Shown here: positions 27,318 to 41,245 of the stretch, piece by piece | How positions within the stretch are numbered: the stretch's first letter is position 1 | Layout: the number at the start of each line of letters is the position of its first letter | Assembly (NCBI GenBank): GCA_026874595.1 | Contig: CM049320.1 | Coordinates: forward strand, 52,466,714-52,530,713 | DNA: 64,000 bases | From: Sipunculus nudus | Taxonomy: Eukaryota; Annelida; Sipuncula; Golfingiida; Sipunculidae | Reading direction: 5' to 3' | Made by a program: the position numbers and the translations under genes | The notes under the pieces: model-generated | What the model was told of the DNA's origin: nothing | What the model saw: the letters and a program-made list of their open reading frames with translations, nothing else | The model's database searches: none

Positions 27318-30300
27318 GGGTGTAACCAGTGCATTGAAGAATAAGTGCATTGAACTGCAAGCTGTTTATTAAATTGTGATTGATAATTTGCCTCTGAATC
27401 AATTCATTACCATTATTACATTTTTTGCATGTACCATCCCGAAGTCCTCCATGAGCTCTCAAATTTATTTGACCAGTTAGTGATCTCGAAGCTCATATTG
27501 AGTATGTTCCCTAATTCCACTTTAAATGTTGGCTGGTGGACCTTCCCATTCGCATCTATAGAAACAAATATGGTGGTGACAATCAGAGGGAGAGCAATAT
27601 ATTTCTTTTATATTGTTCAGGTTACTAACATCTGTTTTGTTAAAATTGCTTTTTATTTATAAAAAAACCCTGGAATTTACCACTTGGTAAGAATTGAATC
27701 AAATGTAATTGAATCGATTCCAAGGGCCCTCACATTTCACAGGTCTAATATATATATGGCTCATGGTGCGAAAGTTTAACAAAGAGTGTCACATGTTTCC
27801 TTTCTTTTGTGTCTTTCATACTATGATTTAAAGCCGATAATATATCAACAAAAATGACTTAAATAATGGTCACAGTGAATTCCACTTTGGTTGATATGTT
27901 AATGGTTGTCACAAAATATTCAGTAATTCCTCAGGTTGCTAATTGATAAATGCATTTATTTTATTTTTGCAGAGACTTGAGAATGTCAAACACGTCCTCA
28001 GCAGAAAAACTGCCAATGAGTCAAGATACCTTTGATTATTTGTGGAAATCTCTTGGGGAGGTGACAGAAACGGGGTAAGGTCATTTTGTTTTATAAAAAT
28101 GCTTATATACATCTGGATTTAAAAAAAACAGCAAAGATATCTCCTATCTTGTAAAAAGAGGTGTAACACTATATGGAATAATTGATGAATTGAGATTATT
28201 TTATGCATGGAGTTGCAAATTCTCTTTAAATTGTAATTGACTTGAAACCTTTGAATCGAATGGTATTGATAACTAGATTTTGTTTGTACCACCCTGAAAC
28301 CATTGGTGAGCTTTCACATAAGATGGATCATGCCAGGATGTTTAGGCTATATGTTGTGTATGTGCCCTAGGTTTAGTTTAAGTGTCCATCAACAAGGGCA
28401 GATCCAGGATTTTGAAAAAGGGGGTGTCCGGACCCCCTGGACCCCCCCTCCCTTGGATCCGCTTCTAATCAAAAGACTGCTGCACAATAAACATTAAAAA
28501 AAATGGCGTTGGTTAACAGAAAGAGAGCTATTGCCTTCCTTTACTTGCTAAGATTTACTAACAGCTCTTTAGTTGGTCTGATTATACCAGTTCTGGCATT
28601 GGGCTTAGAAAAAAAAAATAACAATGGTGTTCTTGGTTTAAAAATTGGAGCTGGATGCACAATGGGAAAACACGCTCTCATTGGTCTGATCACAGTCCCT
28701 GCCCTGTGCTAGCCCTGGTGGTGAAACCTGCAGAATCTTGCCATACAAAGCAGCGGTTAAAACAAAGGAGATTTAGAACGAGTGCAGTGTATAATTGCTG
28801 TGTGAGGAGGTTAGCTAATTATAAAAAAACTGTTTCAATGAGTAGTTATTGGGGGAAAACCAGGTGCCTATATATATATATGTGGATCACATTTCATTTA
28901 CAACACTTGATTTCTTGTTTTAACAAGTAACAGATTATCTCCTTATTGTAATAAGGAAGTGTTTCTTAGGTTACCCTTGTACTGTTTGTTCCTGTATAAT
29001 ATGCAGTAAAAAAGTCAAGACAAGGAATATTCATTCAGAAAAAACATTCACAGAAGGACATGATAAATGCATTATCGGTTCAGATTGGACTTTCCCAAAG
29101 TGTGTGTACAGTCACATCTGGGAAGTATTTGTGTTTGCACAGCAGGACAAATTGCATAATCATAAGAAAATATCTGTCCACCTGGGTGATAAAGAAGTAC
29201 TACTGTTTTCACTATGGTATATATTTTTTTTCAAGTTTAGGATTATTGATTGATGATGAAGAACTACCTCACAACTTTAGCTGATGTCATCAATTTGTAA
29301 CATTATTAAACATCTTGAGAGCTGCAATTTTATTTGTCTTGTCCTTTTTTTCAGGACAGGCTTGTATAATTTCTTTCCAAGCTTTTAAAGATGTATTAAT
29401 TATGCTGTGATTTTCCAAAAAAATATCTTCAAGAATTTGCACCATTCACATATTCTATAAAGAAAACCAATGGTCTCATCTTTGCAATTTAACCAATATT
29501 TAGGCCCATTCATTTGATTATATACATGTACAGTGGAACCCCCACTTGCGACCACCCTGCAATTGCGACCACCCCTATAATTACGACCACTTTTCTTGGT
29601 CCCAAATATATGATCCAGGTAACTTTGAGTTTCACAAATATGACCACCCCCAAATAATGATCACTTTGGGCTGTCCCCAAGGTGGTCGTAATTGATGGGT
29701 TCCACTGTATATTCTTTCGACCAGAAATCAAATATTTCCGGTTACAAACAAATGAGTCATCCATGTGTACACCAGTTTATTTGAAATCTGAAGTTTTTGG
29801 GTTTTTGTCAGGACTGCTTCAGCTTTTCATTGGTTAAAAACTGTAAAAAATGGATTTATAACAAGGAACCAACCTTCATTTATTTAAAAACAAGTTTAAA
29901 AAAAAAATACTGGTGCAGTGGCTGAAAATGTAATAACAAGATGATCAGAGACTATTGACCTTTACACTACTGTCATCTGCAGACTGAAGAGTGAACTAAA
30001 GTTTAATAATTTTCAATACTGTGAATTATAGAATATGTATTCAAGATCAGGTAACCTCCAAGAATTCCTAAGTATCATAGAAACCTGCCCTGTGTAAAAT
30101 TTCCAAGTGGAAATATATTGTAGTTTTTGAGTTACAGGCCAAGACCAACAAACAGACCACCGACAGACCCTAAAGCAATACACTTCCAGGGGCAAGGGTG
30201 ATAAACATATATTGTGATCATATTATCAGTTTATAAATTTTATTTTGGTAACAGTCTACTTTGCTGAGACTTATGAATTAATTAACTCAGCCTCATCATG

Positions 30301-33300
30301 CATTTCATCTGGCACTGCCTTTATCAATAACTAGTGGTATACTCATAATATCGCCATGGCGATCCAGCCTGATACATGTATGAGAGAGATAGTAGTCTTA
30401 CGGTATGTATTCAAAATGGCCGCCCACATGAGTGGTTTCGAGAAACTGTGATTAAGAAACATGTCAGGATTTGATATTGAGCACAGAAATGCAACACAAA
30501 ATTACTCTGAGGACAGCATGCAGGAGATAATCTATATAAGCAGAGAAGTTTGGTGGCAAAGGAAAATTAAGCTTTTTTTTTGGACCATGCCTAAATCCTC
30601 AAATTAAAGTGGAATCCAGCACACCTCTTGTATTGTTTGCTTGATCTGTCATTTGACACAAAAAGCTAGGGAGGATACAAGGCCAGCAAACAGAGACACA
30701 AAGAGCAGGGTTCTGTGTCTGAAAAAGATCTCATCTTATCATGCAATTTATGAGTGTGTCTAGAAAAGATGTCCAGTTTTGTCACCCAGTGTCCTGATAG
30801 ATCTCCTTAATCTATCTTTACCAGGTCAATATCGAGATTTGTAGACCTGTGTAGGTTATGGCAAGAGCAACACTTCACATTTAATGTTAATTGCTTGAAT
30901 ATTCAGTGAACTCCCGCTTAACAACCACCCTGCTAACGCGATCTCCCTACTAAGCTGACCACTATTTTTGGTCCCAGGCTAATGTAAATCATAATTAAAA
31001 AACCTCCCATTAGCACAACTACTGCACTAACAGTAACACATCTTTAGCTGGTCTTGTTTGTCTTATTTAACTGTATTTTCATATATTTTTATCTCTTTTT
31101 GTAGAGAGTATACTCATATAGCTGCCCGAGATGTTGACTACTCATATGAAGTTGATAAGGGTGAGGAAACTTCCATCCATGTCGAAAAATACCAGATTGG
31201 GCGGGCTGGTGGTCTACAACACCAAGACACTATCACAGACTTGGTGAGTAGCTAAGAACAAAATGTACAAGTGTGTCTGACATCTTTTTTGTTCAGAGAG
31301 AGAGAGAGATATGCATATATGTATAGAATCAGGGGTGAATCCTGTCCTTGATGATAGAAAGAAAGATGGGAGAGAAAGTTATGTGTTAATTCCATTCCCA
31401 TGTATTTTTTTGCTGTGAGGGGTGGGGATGGTAAGATTAGAAGAAAATGGAAAGGATGAATAAGTTGTAGTTTGCCAACTTTATGATCTGTCTTAAATTA
31501 GACCACATTTGAGGTTAGCTGTTGGTTATTTAGGGTTAATTACCACCTGACTTGCACAAAAAAGACATACAACCTTAATATGTGTTTGACAACTTGATCT
31601 TACTCAATTGATAAAGTATTTGCCAAATTAGAAGCCATTTTGGTTTGAATGAGATATTAAACTAGACTTTCAGGGTAACATGAATGGAATGGCAGCTTAG
31701 CAGTTCAGTTTTACAGTAGTTTGAAATATGAATATTAAGGTGGGTGGTGAAGTTGATCAGAACCATAAAAAAGGAATTATCAGTTATGTTTAAAATAGAC
31801 AGAAGGTCGTTTTAGTAGGTTTCTTAGGGTTGACTGTAGATGTGATTTGGACTCTGCACTGTTGTAAATCCCCAACAAAAAGCAGTTGTATGGTCTAATT
31901 GGTCTATAATCCTCTGTCCCTTTAATTCACGAGCTAGATCTTGTCACATATTTCTTGAACTCGATTACATAAAGACAGTCACTAAGTTTATATATTGAAT
32001 AATTTGTTGTGGAAGATTAAAAAGGCATACAACATTTATGAAAAGTCTGCCAGAAGAAACATCCTGAATTAGAAAATAAATAAAAAAAAATTACAATTCC
32101 AAGTAAATCAAATGTCTGTGTCAGTGGTAATGTGTACATTTTTAACCAGACAAACTGTGATTGCTTCCTTGTGGCATCTCTGAGAATTCAGGTTCACAGG
32201 AACAAAGAATATTTAAAGTGGGACAAATTGATAAATCACCAGATGAGTGTCAGCCAAGGAAATAGTCTGCAAGACAATACAACTAGTGATGCCGTGCTCG
32301 ATACGTTCCAAAGGGGAAGAATCATGCTCACTTTTAGCGTACGCTTCTAGTAACGAGAGGTCAGGCACTGTTCGATTGAGTGTCACATCGATAAATTGTA
32401 GCCTCATTCAGACCTGTTAGATTGTATTATATCTGGTATTATACATTAGACGAAGCAAAGTGCAAATATGTGTGGAGTTAATCTGTGTCATACCTAGTGC
32501 ACCTCTGTCTTTGTCGTTTTTTATTCCCTCCATGTTTGTTTGATCTTGAGGCATTTATATACTCTACATATATGCGTCATTGATAAGATGTGTTTGGCGA
32601 GTGGTTATCGACTTTCAAGTGAGGTTTTCATTCTTGAACTCAAGTTGTATTTGGCCTGCCTGACTACACAGATATGCTGACATGTCACGTGTGACGTTTA
32701 GTTAGCGACACAAGCATGCATGCCAGATATGCTTCGAATTCAATGAGAAATGTACACAGAGTCCCTTACTTGCCATATATGGTATAGCCAATTTGCATAT
32801 CTATATTAGGCCCACTTTTGTGACCCCACTGCACAGGGGTTGAGTGTTCCAGGTTTGCTATGGTGTGTTCTGTTGCCATGGTGATGGGTGAGCATCGGTA
32901 ATATTTACCAAATGAACAAGTGTTTCGACCTCAATCCCATATTTATCTGTGTGCAAGTTAGATGCACCGCTGGGTCATATTAAGTTCATTTGCTCTAGTT
33001 AATACCTTTGCTATAGATGTGAATACCACCCCTGATCAGTTGGTTGTATTGTCTGTTGCTTTTCAAATTGTACACAGGTAATCTAGCATACTCAACCCAT
33101 TTGACATAAGCTGCCCAAAATTGATTGCCCGGAAGCTAGAGGATTTTATGAAGGTGTGCTTCAACAGAATAGAATAGTGTCAATTCAGCCATCTTGCTTG
33201 TGTGCTGAGCATAGCTATCAGTGAATGAATATTTTACAATCCGCATTCTGTTTCCAAAGAAAAAAGAAAAATAAATCTATAATTCCTTGAATGATAAAAG

Positions 33301-36300
33301 ATATTTCAGATATTAACCTTAAAAACATCATACCTTTCAAAAACATACCTTTCACATGAAGACTCAACTTAAACAGTAACACAGACTAAGTAAATTTATT
33401 TTTAAAAGGACACCATAATCTAACATTTGAAGAAAACCAACACTTATTTTCTGTTGTACACACATTTATATGTCATACACAGAGATTTCAATAGACTTAT
33501 ATAGAGTAAAGTAACACATAATATGAAGGTACATTGACATAATACATTAATCATCAAGGGATTTTCCTTATATATATTTTATTACACATCTAACATCACC
33601 TGCATTAATGTTTTTATATGCAGACTGCTACTCTACCAATTCACTAGTGCAAACCCTAAAAAAAATGCGTGCACTAGGGGATGCACATAAAAGATATGAA
33701 TAAAAAAAAAAAAAAAAAATACCATATTCACATAAATGTTTATATGTTATTTTTTCATTGCATTATGTAAAACACCAATGAAGAGCCTTTCACCAACCCT
33801 ATGAAAAATGAAATCCATATTATAAATAATATTAAAATTTCAAACTCTAATTCTTTCTACCTATTAAAGAATCATTATATCACTACAAGAATTGTTTAAA
33901 AGGTTCAGACCAGCTGAAAAGTAAAAAAAAAAAAAAAACAAATATTATGTAAAATATTCTTAGCTGTGGAGATCTGAGTGAAGTGGTTCTGAACAAATGA
34001 ATGATCTATTTAAAAATATAGATGTAACTTTTTTTTATTAATTAAGGACCTGACATATGGAATAGGCAGACATTTGCAAATTGAAGAAGTAAATTTTATT
34101 GTACTTATTTTTATTAAACATAATGCAAAATATTGAATAGGAAGATATATGCGTATATTGAAGAAGTTAAATGTTTTTATAACTTGACAGTTGTTCATAG
34201 AAAACACTACATGTCAAATTATGAAGCAGATTTGTTACTTCAATATGGTAATTAAATTTATAATCACACAATGCATCCTAAATTTCAGAGAATCCATATG
34301 ATAAGAGCAGGATTCCATCATGCAGCCTTACAGATTTCATGATTTATTTGGTATTAGTTGATTTACTTGTGTGGAGTCTTCGGTGGACTGTTCCAATAAT
34401 CTAAGAGGTGTCCTACTTTGATGGATATTTTCAGCATAAGTCAAGTGGCAGGTCACAGTGTATGAATTTGCAATGCTAACCTTTATGATTCTAACATTAT
34501 AATAATGGTATATTATATGATCTTTAGATAAAATAATTAATATGATTTCAACATACCCATTTTAAAAATCCAGCTTGTGCTGATGCAAACTAAGGCATTT
34601 TACACATTCTTTTCCGTATTAAGCATGCATTATTATATATATCCCGTTTTTTTATGACAAAAAAAGGGGTTGGGGAGTGGGCCTCCAAACCACATACCTT
34701 AAATCTGCCTCAGGGATATGAAGATTTTGCATGAACACTCATCTGGTTGCCAATTCAGTAGTGATGGGCAAATGATCGATTTTATTCAATGTAAGTTTGG
34801 TTGATGCAAAACAATCTGAATATTAATCTTGCAGTCCAATAATCAGTTACAAAGAAGTATTCCAAATTGCTAAGCACTTGAGAAAATGTTTGCTTTCTTA
34901 TAATTTATGCAAGCAAAGTGTAGAAAAGTCTCTGTGTTTACTAATAACTTCATACCCAAGTTTACTGTACACACAAATAGGTGAAAGAATTATTACATAT
35001 ATTAACTAACATTTAGGTCTGTATATTAGTTAAGAAGATGTACCGGTTGGTATATGGTCAGGAAATTCATGCTCCTAAACAAATGATTAATTCTTTATAT
35101 CGGTCAGTAGAGATTGACAGCTTTTTACCAATGATCGATAATGATTCCCAACTCTATAGTATAGACCTGTGCCAGTATGATGTAGGAATAGTGAAATACA
35201 CAGATTTGTTTAATATTTTCTGCCACCATTTCAAATTATTTCAAAGGAATAAGAAAAGAATTTGATTAAATATTACCAAGTTCAAGGAACTTGAGCTCAG
35301 GTCAAAAAGTGTCCTTGATACAAGGCTGAATTTTACAACATTCATCTTAGTCAGTCACAAAATAGAAGATCCTTTATAAAAAAAATGATCGACTAACATT
35401 GCCAGCATAAGATAACATAAGATTATTCCAAGTGAAACTGATAATCGGACAAGGACAAATTTATGTTAAACTTTTTATAACTAAGATGAGGAAATTGAGG
35501 TTGATTTATAACTGTAATGGTAGGCTTTTTGTATAAAACACAGAACTATGAAAAACCTTTAGCCTGATGTGGTCTATAAATTTCCTTGTTGTGATTTGAT
35601 CCTCTGAATGTCTGTTCGGGTGATCTATTGAGTGCAGAGTCTCGAGCTATCAGATCTCCAGTAATTTGGATTGATTAGCTCCTAAGACTAATTTATGGAG
35701 CCACCTGGCTCAGTCCTGGAGAAAACTGATCTACAAAAAAGCAGAAACTTTCGCTAGGTCATGGAGCATATGAAATAAGAACTGTCACATGACATTTTAC
35801 TGTGAATCACTAACTGATGTTTGTGGCAAATTCAGAAATAAAGATATGGGTGTTTTGAGCTGGCTAGGGTTCTAGGACCAACACCAAAATGACAAAGTAG
35901 CCCTGCAAGTGGGGAAGTTAGAATGATGCATTATGGGGAACAGAGTATTATTTTTGCATAAATTCTCAGAAAATAACTGCTTCAGGCAAGGTTTAATTCA
36001 ACTGAAACAATAACAAGAAATCCATTGTCTTCTTTTATAATAATGTTTTTTGTTAGCACAAGATTTGTGAGGGCTGTGTCTAATTCTGACATCCCTTCAT
36101 TGATTATGCCTATAAGCAGGGTTATAGCTAGACAAATTTGAGTGCTCGCTAAATTTCCTGATATTTGTGAAGCAAGCGGCGGTGGTCACGGCAGGGGGTC
36201 CAGAGGCCTGCCATATCTTTGGGTTGTTTTATGTGTTATAACTACTTTAATGATTATTTTGGCTCTTGGTTGTTCATTTTTGTAAACACACTTATGAGGT

Positions 36301-39300
36301 ACAAATTTAATGCAGTTTGGGGTAATAAATAACCACAGTTTCTTTGCTGGAAGCTGTTTTTTAACAATCTTTAAGATCTTTTGTGCTGGTTGGTGCCAGG
36401 GTTGCAAATGTTAGCTCTGTGCCAGCTGGCAGAAGCCCTTCCCAGCTACATCCGACTGGCGCCAACTGGTGTGGCTATAATTACCCTACCTATAAATATA
36501 AGTTAAAACTACCAAATCCAGAATTCAGAGACTATGCCTTCATGTATTTCACAAAATAAAAAAAATAAGTTTAAAGCCTTACACCTGAAATTATGCATGG
36601 TCCCATGACTAATTTAAGCTGGCAAAAATAGATAAAACCTATGTCCCTTCTTAAGGCCATACCATCATGCATATTAAAAAGACTTTGACCTTAAGAATGC
36701 ATTATGTCACAGTCTGGTCCCACATTTCTTTTCTGTGATATACTGCTAGACTGGTACCATACCTCAGATCTGTGTTTACTGTCAGGTATCACACTACTGA
36801 AGTATACCAAGTTCACTTGTACTTGGTGAGATGTAGACCTGTTCCTCTCTCTGCAAGATGCTGTTTATCAAGCATTTCAGTGAGCCAAGTTCACAAGTTA
36901 GTCCACACCAGCACACCATGTTGCCACCCTGATCATGCAAATGTCATCTTATAATAAATTAACAAAAAAGAATGTGAGTTCATTAAGTGTTTCATCCATG
37001 GAGGACCAGACTGTCACCCTGTCTGCAATTAATAAAAAAAACAGACTGGTACCTAGTCTCAAATTACAAATTTTGTCTAATTATTAAATTGCAGCTTTTT
37101 TCAGGGTATACCAATACTCAGTGGAAGGATTGTAATGGAAATAACCTTGATTGTTCATTAATATATAAGATACGTTACCCATTCTTCAAGTAGAAAGTTT
37201 GTTAGCAGATAAACATAAAAGATAATCTCTAGGTAAACCCATCCGAGTGGTACTTGTGGTCAGCCTCTCTTTTTAGAGTGACACAAGGCACTTGACTGTA
37301 TCAACCAGATTGTTTTCAGGTCAGCCTTGTTAAATAAACAATCTCCAGGTGTGATTACCTGCTACTTGTAAACGCTAATATATACCAATACAACATGCCT
37401 GGGCAGGTCTAGTGTTTAATGACTATTTATATCATTTATGCTTGTACCAGAAATTGAATCCCTGGGAGTGGTTTATGCTGTAACTGTAATGAGATAAGCA
37501 TCCCCTGAGCTGGGTATTGAACCCCGCTCCCCAATAATTAAACGTTGTTGCAATATTCACTAGCCCTGGGCGGGGAGTGCTTTGATAGTCTCCAGGGACA
37601 CAGAGTTGGCAATGTTTCAATGATGACGCACCTTGAGCTCTTACCTGTTTAGATCAATAAGCAAATCAATCGGCTCTCGGTAAGGCAGACATGTTTCTAC
37701 CTGCCCAAACAGATCCCCGGCTAACTACCTGTGGTCTAGGTCCCTTACAACATTCAGTATACCGCACTATTTCACCACAACAAACTGTACTCGTGTCCAA
37801 CCTGCAGATTGTTTCAAATGTACAATCCTAGGATATCGACTCCATGAAGCACAACACAGGAAAAATAGGATAATATCTGAATTATTGTGTCAACTTTACC
37901 TGCCCCTCTGTGGGTATGAAACCGTGGGAGATGAAAAAACCAAAGACTCGGACTTTTATTTTCACTAGTCGTAAGGTAAGTGTCAAGGACTTATGTACAT
38001 GAGTGAACATACTCCTACTTCTATGGAACTCCGCAAGTGTATCAGATACCATGTTACCATGACAACCGGGAGGGCTGTTCCATGAATCGTTAAGAAATCC
38101 CCCACCTGTCACCTGTCCATATGTTACAGGAAGTGACATTATCTTGTCACTGGTAATTAAATATGTCAGGTAGGATTCATCTGTCACTCCTGCTCCTGGC
38201 ATCTGATATAAATGTGAGATTCCAAACATCCTCAAAAGTAGAAATAAAAAAAATGTTTTATTATGTCCATTGTTCATCCCATAACGTATATTCTGTTTTG
38301 AACTGAATTTCAGACTAGGAATATTTGTCTTACTTTTTTACTTACTTTGATTAAGATTATCATTATATTGTTTAGTTTTAAGCCTGGTATGACTATGAGA
38401 ATGATAACACTTATTTAATTAAAGTTTAATTAATAAATGCTTTTTTGTTATTATGCCATCTCAATTACAATATTTACCACATGAAGGATCAAGAATAAAC
38501 CAAAAATGTCTACTGGTCTTCAGAATAATCAAATCATTAAATGTAAGATGATTTTGTATATTCTTAGATCTATAGGACCTGACATTCTTTTTCTGAATGA
38601 AGTTATTGCTGTTAAAAATTAAATCACAATTCATCAGCTAGAATATGACCAGAAGTGGGATTTTAACCAGAGCATATATTTCAGCTGATTCCTAGAGATT
38701 TACAGCTAGACTGTATCTATTCTCAGGTCATTGCAACACAACCACTGTCAAATTTGTGGTGCATTTGGATATTTTTTGTTAGAGTCATTTATGCTCACAG
38801 GCCAATTTAATATCAATCATTTGTCATATCTAAAATACTGTCTCTTTTAGTGAAGTTTATAACATTGGTATATAAATATTAAGATTATTTGTATTTATAA
38901 TAAAAAGTTAGTCTTACAATAAGTCATACAGACCTTAATAAAACATTTTCAGGTCATTTAGTCTGAATAGGTTGTCTGGTATTGAGTGATAATATATGCA
39001 GCAGGGGCAAGGATGAAAAATTCAAGAATTCAAGAAAAGCCTGAATATTAGAGTAAAGAGTATAATATTCTCACTTCAGTAATCCTATCAGAGTTGACAA
39101 GAGAAAAAAAATAGCAGATCGAATCTCATTGATTTGCTCAGATTTTTCATTTACACTGTATTACTTTTTGAATATTGCTGGCCCAGTACATATATAAAAT
39201 TATAACCATCAGTATCCAGATTATCAATAATAAAAAAAAAAAACATTATTGTCACATATATTGGTCAATGGTAGAATGATCTTCATCCTCCAGACATGGG

Positions 39301-40860
39301 ACTCCTGTGATCTGCAACAAAAAATTTATTATAGTCTGTTTCATCCCCTCATGTCCACCTGTTTTTTGCCATGAAAATTTTTATTAGGTACATTTCAAGG
39401 GAAACAATTATAGTGTAGAGGAGAGGATTACAGAACCTAATTTTCAACTAGGTAACTAAATTCCTACCTTATGCCATATTTGAGTAACAGAATTTTCTGA
39501 AAATATGAGAAATCAGTCTACATTTTACAACATATCAGACCCACTTATGGCGGTCAAGGTATTACTTTGCTATCACATGCAAAAACAGCCTCCACTGACA
39601 GCTGCTGATTGGATGATCTCATGTAAACATTCTAAAAAATATAACCAGTTAAAACAAAGATGGCTACTTATGGAGGAACATATCATAATCTGCCAGATCG
39701 TGGTGAAGAGACTATAATGTTGTGAAACATAAACAGGGATTTATTGTAAAATTCTTAATTGCCATATTAGGTTGTCACTTCCATATGATGTTTTCTTGGA
39801 AATTATTGAAAAATATAAACTTTTAAGAAAATCAGCTACAAAAAACAGGTGGACAGCAGGTGGTGAAACGGACTATAGTATGGCCATATTCTAAACCTGC
39901 CTTAGGTGATATAGGTTAAATTGTAATTGATATGCAATTTTTATATATGAGGGAAATGTTTGAATTTTATTTTAGAAAGGTACATGGTATAGATGATTGT
40001 GTGGTACCACTCACCTGAATAACAATGTAGGCACTTGACTGCATGAGTGAATATCATATCACTTTCTCCTTTATTTTGTGATTAATTTTCTGGAATGTTA
40101 ATTAAAGACACATTAGTGTGGGGGGGGGGAGCTCTAATGTAAACAAGAGTTTAGAGTATACATCCCCTTAATTGATGCCTACAGGTTGTCACATAAAAAA
40201 TAAGAAATTCAAAATTTCAATCCATAGCTTTAATTATTGATATAAACATTTAAAAAGAAAGCTTTGATTTGGCAATATACACTTTCAGTCTGAATCTCAT
40301 TCATTGGGCCAACATGGCTTCTTTCTTTAATAAAAATAAAAAAATAAAAGTTGGCAAAATACAGGCCAAGGACCACTACAAATTTCAAATACTGTTGATT
40401 AATTATAGAAACTAATAGAAGCAGACAGTAATTTAATGGCAGTCTATGTAAGAAATGAGACATGCTTATGGAATGTTTTACAGCTTGATTATATGAGTCA
40501 GGGCCGAGTGTCTTCACTTGAGTAAGATTCCATGATGAAACCAGTGACTGTCCACTGACTGGAGCTCCACATGTAAAAGTCCTCCCCTGACTTTATTTTA
40601 TACCAGCAAAAGCATCACTATATATAAATGTTTTTTGTCACCCTAATAAGCGGCCTAATAAGGGTGATTTTAATGTATTTGATCGAGTCATGTCCATTTA
40701 TTAAACATAAAGAAATTTAATTTTTTAATATGTGTTTTAATATTTATTTTCCATATTCATGAAATCTCACCGCCAGATATTTTTAATATTATAAAATGTA
40801 AACAAATTTCAATAAAAAAATTTGAACTTATATGAAATTAAATAATTTTGTATCTGTTTG

Positions 40861-40907
<47 letters not shown>

Positions 40908-40945
40908 TACTCATAATTTAGTTTTATATTATTAAATTATAATAT

Positions 40946-40985
<40 letters not shown>

Positions 40986-41192
40986 CAAACAGATACAAAA
41001 TTATTTAATTTCAAATAAGTTCAAATTTTTTTATTGAAATATGTTTACATTTTGCAATATTAAAAATATCTGGCTGTGAGATTTCATGAATATGGAAAAT
41101 AAATATTAAAACACATATTAAAAAAATTAAATTTCTACTCATAATTTAGTTTTATATTATTAAATTATAATATCTTATATATTTATATACCA

Positions 41193-41245
<53 letters not shown>

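Larger units (their letters stand above)
22738..27972. other. Intron between exon 1b and exon 2: no coding exon seen
   Basis: It contains tandem duplications at 24.19 and 24.56 kb, an unidentified antisense ORF region (25299-25960), a hairpin at 26.8 kb and a (TA)n palindrome at 27.24 kb. No splice-compatible p53 exon is visible. Confidence 0.6.
28075..31104. other. Intron 2: no coding exon seen
   Basis: It holds a GGATCC-ended repeat at 28.4 kb, a 177-bp MITE at 29.53 kb, a repeat-like stretch at about 30040-30205 (CAGACC...CAGACCC with CTTCCAGGGGCAAGGG) and a MITE relic at 30.9 kb. Confidence 0.6.

Noticed and set aside
28303-28497. Small protein ORF containing [20 protein letters not shown]
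   Set aside because: The peptide comes from a dispersed repeat fragment.
37882-38277. 131-codon antisense ORF
   Set aside because: No domain, no splice context, composition like the surrounding intron.
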